A stretch of DNA of 64,000 bases, taken from contig OY720344.1 of the NCBI GenBank assembly GCA_963082975.1, forward strand, positions 14,185,580 to 14,249,579, read 5' to 3'. This document shows positions 58,054-64,000 of the stretch, one piece after another. Source of the DNA: Labia minor (Eukaryota; Arthropoda; Insecta; Dermaptera; Spongiphoridae). The notes beneath the pieces were generated by a model, which was not told the origin of the DNA, did not search any database, and worked only from the letters and a program-made list of their open reading frames with translations. The position numbers and the translations under genes were made by a program. How positions within the stretch are numbered: position 1 is the first letter of the stretch; every line of letters begins with the position of its first letter.

Positions 58054-58084
<31 letters not shown>

Positions 58085-59653
58085 TTTGTTTACTTTTTTG
58101 CTGTCATAGAAACAAACAAAAAAGAAATTCCCAATCAAAGAATTATTATAATATTTAACTTTTTATTTTAAATTCTAATATTCAAATATCATTTCAATTA
58201 AATAATTTATTCTAAAAAAGTTCTCATTTTAATTAATATAATAAAATATTTAAATCATATTTAACTTAAATTTTATTTTGTTTTTATTCTTTCTATATTT
58301 GAATACTTCTTTTATTTTAAGGGAGGGAATTAACTATAATCTAAAAAAATTAATAAATGAACTTAATAATAAAAAATAAAATAAATCCATTAATTTAAAT
58401 TAATACTATTAATGAATGTATATATTGTTAATTTATCTTTAGTTTTATCAATACTTTTATACCTTTAATTTTTATAAATTAATTTTTATAAATTGTCTCA
58501 AGTCTCTAACTTTGCATTTTCTCAAATTTTATTATAATTAAAAATATTCAATAAAAATCAAGCAATGAAATTAAAATATCAAAATGAAATGATCAAGAAA
58601 TATTATACTCTATTATAACATATACAATATTTATAAACTATAGGCGGAGGAAATATTAGACGATATCATTGCGGGTTCAGGCCAAATCGATCAACATTAA
58701 TTAAGATATTTTCATTATGACAGATATTAAAAAAACCGCGAATTCAATATCTCTGTTCACTAATTATTTGTAGACTTTAGTAAAACCTACGCATGACTCA
58801 ATAGATCCGGATAAACTTTTTCAAATTTTGATCTTAAAATATATCTTGAAGGTAGTAAAGAAAGAGTAAGATCTGGAAATCAATTGTAAAATATTAGGTT
58901 ACCCAGACGACTTAAATATAATAGGAGATTCGGCAATTGCAATTACAGATAGCGAGGAAAAATTAATAGAGGTAGGAAAAGAGATGAGGTTTGAAATTAA
59001 TAATGATAAATAAATATATTTAGAAACAAACAGGAGCAGTATTAACAAACAAAATGTAGAATTTGAATATGTAGAAAAATTGAATGTAATCACGAAGGAT
59101 AATAATATTTGAGAAGAATTTAAATCGAAGTTGCAATCGGGAAACGCCTGTTATCATGCAGTAAAGAGGCTTATCTCATCAAAATTATTATAAAAGGGAA
59201 TGAAAATTAAAATATATAAAACAATTATTTTGTCTGTTGTATTATATGAGTGTGAGACATGGTCTATGATCTTAGGAGATGAGAGTGGATTCAGAGTATT
59301 CTTTCCAGCATTTATTGGCCAAAGAAAGATGAGGGAATGACGTACGAGAGATGGAACAGAGTTTTCAGGATAAGGACACTTGGAGAAATGTGGTTGTAGC
59401 TGCCAAGAACTTTCGAGTAGATAGATATAACATATTCAATAATAATATATATAATTAATTTACTAAATAAATTAAAATATATTTTAAATAATCACACAAT
59501 AAGAAATGAATGTTTTATGTTATACATTGTTTGAAACAAAATGGATGAAAACCTTTTACTACTTTCAACCAAATACTATGTACCACTCGGGGGTACAGGG
59601 GGCGGAGCCCCCGTCTAGATGTGAAGAGCGACGAAGGAGCTCTGAGCAGCTAG
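58020..59653 (+). mobile_element. Helitron family D copy 3, carrying the same LINE passenger
   Basis: A|TCTATATATATAAAGGAGAG at 58020 and a degraded hairpin followed by GAGCAGCTAG|T at 59653 bound a 1634-bp copy. After the first 15 or so bases the 5' region differs from copies 1 and 2 and holds a (TATG)n tract (58047-58082). From AATTCCCAATCAAAGAATTA onward it matches them. The passenger (58630-59425) is flanked by TATAACATATACAATA and a one-mismatch copy (58614-58629, 59426-59441). Confidence 0.8.
58630..59425 (+). pseudogene. LINE passenger fragment in Helitron copy 3
   Basis: Same order as in copy 1: HCGFRPNR region, the same TGA stop in the catalytic box, GYPDDLNIIGDS with the same Pro, LYECETWSM and FIGQRKMRE-type ends after a deletion. 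Shared defects show the fragment was already dead in the common ancestor of copies 1 and 3. The minus-strand frame at 58899-59093 is a shadow. Confidence 0.75.
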
Positions 59654-62600
59654 TTATTAATAAAATTTAATATAAAAATAGTCTAAACAAAAACATATTC
59701 ATTGAAGAAGATGATAATATCTTTTTGATAATATTTTATTTTATTGATATAAAATTTAATATTTAAAATTATAACACTTTTATTCAGGATAGTTACAAGA
59801 TATAGAATTATATTCAATTATAATTTAACGCTTAAGGGGATGAATGGGACGTTATCCCTTCTCTAAGTGATAAGTGCCAATAAAAAAATCAGTAAATCAT
59901 TTCAAACAATTTTACAATGATCTTTGTGTGTAAGTGGAAAGATTGACATTAATTAGTATTAGTGAATCATGATAATTTTAATGGAAAATTCACTTGCACT
60001 TTCGCTGTGGACAGAGCGTCGCCCGCCCGGTGTGCTACGCCATGCGCACCCACACAACGACAGCGACTGACTGAATGTTTACTTGGCTAGGAGCCCCTGG
60101 CATGTATGCAACCAGCATTACTAGCCACCCAATTTAAACTTAGAATATTTAAATGTTTAAATGTTTAAAAGCAGATTTTGCTTATTTTATTATTCAATTT
60201 ATTAATAATAAATTTAATAAAATATTTAAATAAAAAAATTTAAATAAAAATAATAATTTGAACTGTGGCATTTTAAAGTATTATTTTAACAGCCAAATGA
60301 TGCTAAACCAATGGGAAAACAACGTAGACAAACTGACAAATTAATAAATGAATTTAATAATAAAATTAAATTTATAAAGGCCTTGAAGAATGTAGTTTTA
60401 ATTCAATACTTGCAATTTCTCATATATTGTAGATATGTTATTTTCATGTAATTTTAAAATATTACAAATATATAAGAAAAGTAATATTAATGATAATAAG
60501 ATTAATAATTTAATAAAAATAAAATAAATATTTTGGATTTATATATTGTTGGTTTAGAGAATATTTGTGAAATAATATATATGCACCTATATATATATAT
60601 ATATATATATATAATTGGTAATTTAAATTTATAAATAGATCATTATTCATTATTTTAAAAATTTTATTTTTCCCCTAGAGCAGATAGATAACAATTCCCC
60701 TTTGACCAAATAATACTTTTTTAATATATTTATTTCAAATGTTTATAAATTTCGAATTCCATAATCAAATTAAATGTGCCTCTTTTCTGTATCCCTATTA
60801 TTTTTATACTCAATACATATATGATAACGTGCTCTACATGAAAGGTGTTGATAAACTTTTCTTTATTTGGGATTATAAAAGAGGAGAAGGTATGATAATA
60901 AATACAATTAATTAGACTAATAACCCTTAAAGTGGAGAGTGAAAGGAAATTTATTTTTAGAGTTTAGAAATCTCCTATCAAGTTTTGAAAGATTTTAGTA
61001 TAAATTTAGTTTAAATACTTTCAGAGAAATATAAATACATTAGTTTTGAATTATATTAATACATATTACAAAATAAATGAATAAATGATTTTTGTTAATT
61101 AAATATTTGTTAGATTTTATTATTGGTTCATAAAATTTTATAAATTTCCTAAAATTGTATTACAAAGTGTCATAATTCTTGCTCGTAATTCATGAAGTAA
61201 TTTTTTTACATAATATTGGATTAAAAATTGCCTTTATCTTTTCGAGAAAATAATGGCCTGAGATTAAAATTATTCCACTCTTTTTTTTTTTCAAAAAAAA
61301 AAAAAATTTTTTCCCCCACCTCTCAGTACATTACACATTTTAAAATTTTTCACGCGATCACAAACCCTTTGACTTTGACAAACATTCCAAAACTTAAGAG
61401 ACAAACTTTTTTCTTTAGAGGAAAAGAAGACCCTGAAAGAAAGAGATGAATGATAAGAAGACAGAGAGCCATTGAAGAAAGTGCAGACAAACGTCCACGA
61501 TGAAGGAGATTCAATAGAAAGAATGAAGTGGATGGGGGCCTCTCTGACATTTTGCAAGATTACCCATCAATGAGGAATGAGAAAACATTTCTATCGACAA
61601 ATGACAAGCCACCCTTTACGGGTTCGCCCTAGACCGCCTTTCGGAGACAAAGAAATCATTCCTATTCAAATAGAAAACGAGGCAATTAATCTAAGAAAAT
61701 ATTTTTATTATGTTATCATGTTCAAGAAACTTTTTCCATTCAAAAATTTATTTAACAAAAATAAAAAGAAAAAAATGATTGTCATTGAAAATGAAACATT
61801 TTTTTTATTCTTTATGTTATTATTATATTTTATTATTATTATATCTATAGTATTGTGAAATGTCTGAATGCAATATGTCATAAATCTTTTATAATTGAAA
61901 TATAATAAAATTATATAAATTCATATTTTTGAGGTGAAGAATATAACTGAATGGATATTATTTTTGGTTACAATTATTTAATGCCGGCTCCACACATGCG
62001 GTGTTTGTCAAATTACGAATATTTACCAAATACCGAGCACCAAGTTTATTTTTTTTATCCAAACTGGTGTCTTATTACAAATAACACTCGTAGTTATTAT
62101 AATATATATAAAGATATTAACAAACTATTGTAAAAATCTCTTGTACATAAATTTTATGAAAAAACAAGTTAAAAGAAATTTATTTGAAGAAAACCTTATC
62201 TCCAGAAATAATAAGATTAATCAAAATGGATATATCGTCGGTTTGGAAGAATACCGTCACAACTCAAAAATTATCATAATTGAGATTTTTAAATAAAATT
62301 TTGTGTAGCTAGTATTTAAATAAAAAAATAATATATAATTGTCTGTGTATAAATAGAAATTCAATATACTTACAGGTGATAATTAAAAAATTACAAATAA
62401 AACACTTAAAATATTACATAAATGTATATTTAGCAATACATAATGGTATAACATTTAAGAATTACGCGAATTTTTCTATTTCTTATATTCAAATTTAAAT
62501 TCAGCATAGAAATTCTATTTAACTGAAATATTTTATAAATTAACTGATCAGATGTTTTTTTGTATGTAATTATAAAAAAAGATAACATGAAAATATATAT

Positions 62601-63510
62601 AACAGTTCAATAGCTCTTTCTTGAAATCAAAATAAGAAAAACAAGTAAATATATTGGGAGTTGTCTCGAGATATATACAATAGAATATAGAATACGAGTA
62701 ATATATAATATATATAAATATAACGTAATGCCTACGCTGTTTAGCTAATAGAAGCTTCCGAGCTTTAAAATTATTTCCAAATTTATAATTCATTCATTCT
62801 AATAAAACATCTACCTTTATAATCAGTTGTATTTTTTAATGCAGATTAAAAATACTTTGAAAATGTTGTTAATCAATATATCACATATTAATTTTTCGTT
62901 ATTATAACTTTTAATGAAATAATAATATTTAGATATATTTCAAAGACACATAATAAAATTCTTGTTTAATAAATGAAAGTATTAAAAACTGACCTTTTCT
63001 ATTATCTATAATTAAAAGAGAATGTTAAAATGATTTCTATTTAAATTTCAATTGATTTTTGATTTTGATAATCATGTAGAATTCTCAGAAAATAATTGAT
63101 ATTGAAAGAATAAATATTTATCAGAATTTATCATATTTTTAGATAAATTAAACAGTAAATTACAAGATAAAAGAAAAAAAGAAAATAAATTAGCCCTGCT
63201 GTTTGGGCGTCTCTAGAATAAATGTCACTTCAAATTGAAAATAAAAAAATTATATTTACTTAAATGAATAATAATATCCAAATATATATTAAAAAAATCA
63301 ACTCATATCGAATAGAAAATATTAAAAAATAGAATAATAATAATAAATAGAAATATATATACCAATATATATATAGGGTACGATATATAATATATCCTAT
63401 TATATTAAATGACATGAGAAAAATGAAATAGAAAAGAGATTAATTAGAAGAAAAGAAGATATATACATTTTCAAATTCTAATAAAATGTGTAAATATTTA
63501 ATTTTAAATT
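59654..63510. other. Gene-poor AT-rich stretch with two mixed islands
   Basis: 59995-60125 is GC-richer (GTCGCCCGCCCGG, ATGCGCAC, TGTTTACTTGG) and may be regulatory. 61240-61690 is of mixed composition with short overlapping frames on both strands (for example 61228-61449 plus and 61291-61557 minus), none recognisable. (TA)n lies near 60589-60613. Confidence 0.4.
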
Positions 63511-63874
63511 AAATTTTGAGTAGTGTGCAGATATATCACGTTAAATATATATATATGTAATTTAAAATTACCTCTACCACTCTACTACAACGCCATCTCA
63601 TCACACCAATGAAATTCTATTTACTCACTTAACCTCACCTATGACATTATTATTATATTAAGATACATATTATTACATTAAGATATTATAATTATATTAA
63701 TTCCATCTCTTAATAAATACTTGTAATTTAATTATTCTTTAACAGGTATGATATTTTGTAAATATTGTAATATTATTTTATTGTAAATACTTATTAATAA
63801 ACAATTCTTTAACAGAATAATAAAATCAAGCAAAATCCAACTTACAAATTAAATTACATCTACTACAGAAGAGG
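63511..63874 (+). other. Possible 5' region of an element or gene entering from the right edge
   Basis: The AT-rich sequence contains a diverged tandem duplication in which TAAATACTT...ATTCTTTAACAG occurs at about 63715-63745 and 63784-63815. Each copy ends in an acceptor-like TTCTTTAACAG. This could be a leader or an LTR remnant; neither can be shown without the sequence beyond 64000. Confidence 0.2.
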
Positions 63875-64000
63875 ATGGATGATATTGAATTATTTTTCCA
63901 CATTATAAGGAGAACTGAAGATGATTTCGAATTGGCTGGAATTTCAAAAGATAAAATTTTATGGTGTGTTTTTCCAGATGAATACAAAAACTTAAAACAT
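63875..64000 (+). CDS. Partial ORF running off the window end (42 codons seen), unrecognised
   Basis: An ATG-initiated frame begins MDDIELFFHIIRRTEDDFEL and stays open to the last base (42 codons). Its composition is richer in charged residues than chance AT-rich frames. The opening faintly resembles the start of gag-type capsid proteins (acidic, FF.., then DDFELAGISKDKILWCVFP), so a retroelement entering from the right is a possibility. This is a weak inference. Confidence 0.3.
   Translation, partial: MDDIELFFHIIRRTEDDFELAGISKDKILWCVFPDEYKNLKH

Noticed and set aside
61228-61557. Overlapping 73-aa (plus) and 88-aa (minus) ORFs
   Set aside because: Both use homopolymer runs, no domain is recognisable, and neither strand is favoured.

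Overview
This window is AT-rich animal DNA, probably from an arthropod. The evidence is non-LTR retrotransposons, mariner-type elements, Helitrons and GTCY-microsatellite (DINE-1/mini-me-like) repeats, long simple repeats, and no bacterial gene organisation. The species cannot be named from the sequence. No host protein-coding gene can be demonstrated. The window reads as intergenic or intronic DNA filled with nested transposable elements (TEs), with a few more complex, GC-richer islands that could be regulatory DNA or small exons.

The only intact genes belong to one full-length non-LTR retrotransposon (LINE) at 4268-9761. It has a 5' leader, ORF1 (430 aa; PHD-like finger, coiled coil, three zinc knuckles), ORF2 (1110 aa; apurinic-type endonuclease, reverse transcriptase, C-terminal CCHC), a poly(A) tail and a 10-14 bp target-site duplication. 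ORF1 and ORF2 lie in the same frame. A single UAG separates them, set in CAA-UAG-CAA-UUA, which matches the known leaky-stop consensus UAG-CAR-YYA. No other stop lies before the ORF2 AUG, so ORF2 may be made as an ORF1-ORF2 readthrough fusion.

The second notable structure is at 41570-47942. A Helitron (A|TC start, hairpin plus CTAG|T end) is interrupted by a second, oppositely oriented copy of the same family (42148-45269) at an exact A|T site. Inside these Helitrons is a dead LINE fragment flanked by a 16-bp direct repeat. A third copy (58020-59653) carries the same passenger, and a degenerate relative (26085-26629) looks like the unoccupied site. The passenger LINE was therefore multiplied by Helitron transposition.

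Layout: 1-609 family B repeat; 3036-9848 two head-to-tail GTCY elements, the second split by the intact LINE; 12170-12826 and 16688-16972 more GTCY copies; 17350-18488 SINE and mini-mariner; 19742-21845 decayed antisense LINE; 21850-24910 hairpin-ended family C copies, an RT scrap and a GTCY element; 26085-29466 Helitron relic, hAT-like MITE and two R2-like LINE tails; 31853-35402 family C copies and a SINE; 35403-41569 gene-poor with possible regulatory islands; 41570-47942 nested Helitrons; 48137-48787 decayed mariner; 50547-54138 composite of a possible hAT frame, a decayed Helentron-like element with endonuclease relic, family C, an inverted-repeat element and family B; 55860-57237 family B abutted by a GTCY element; 57660-59653 RT scrap and third Helitron copy; 59654-63874 gene-poor; 63875-64000 an ORF running off the window edge.
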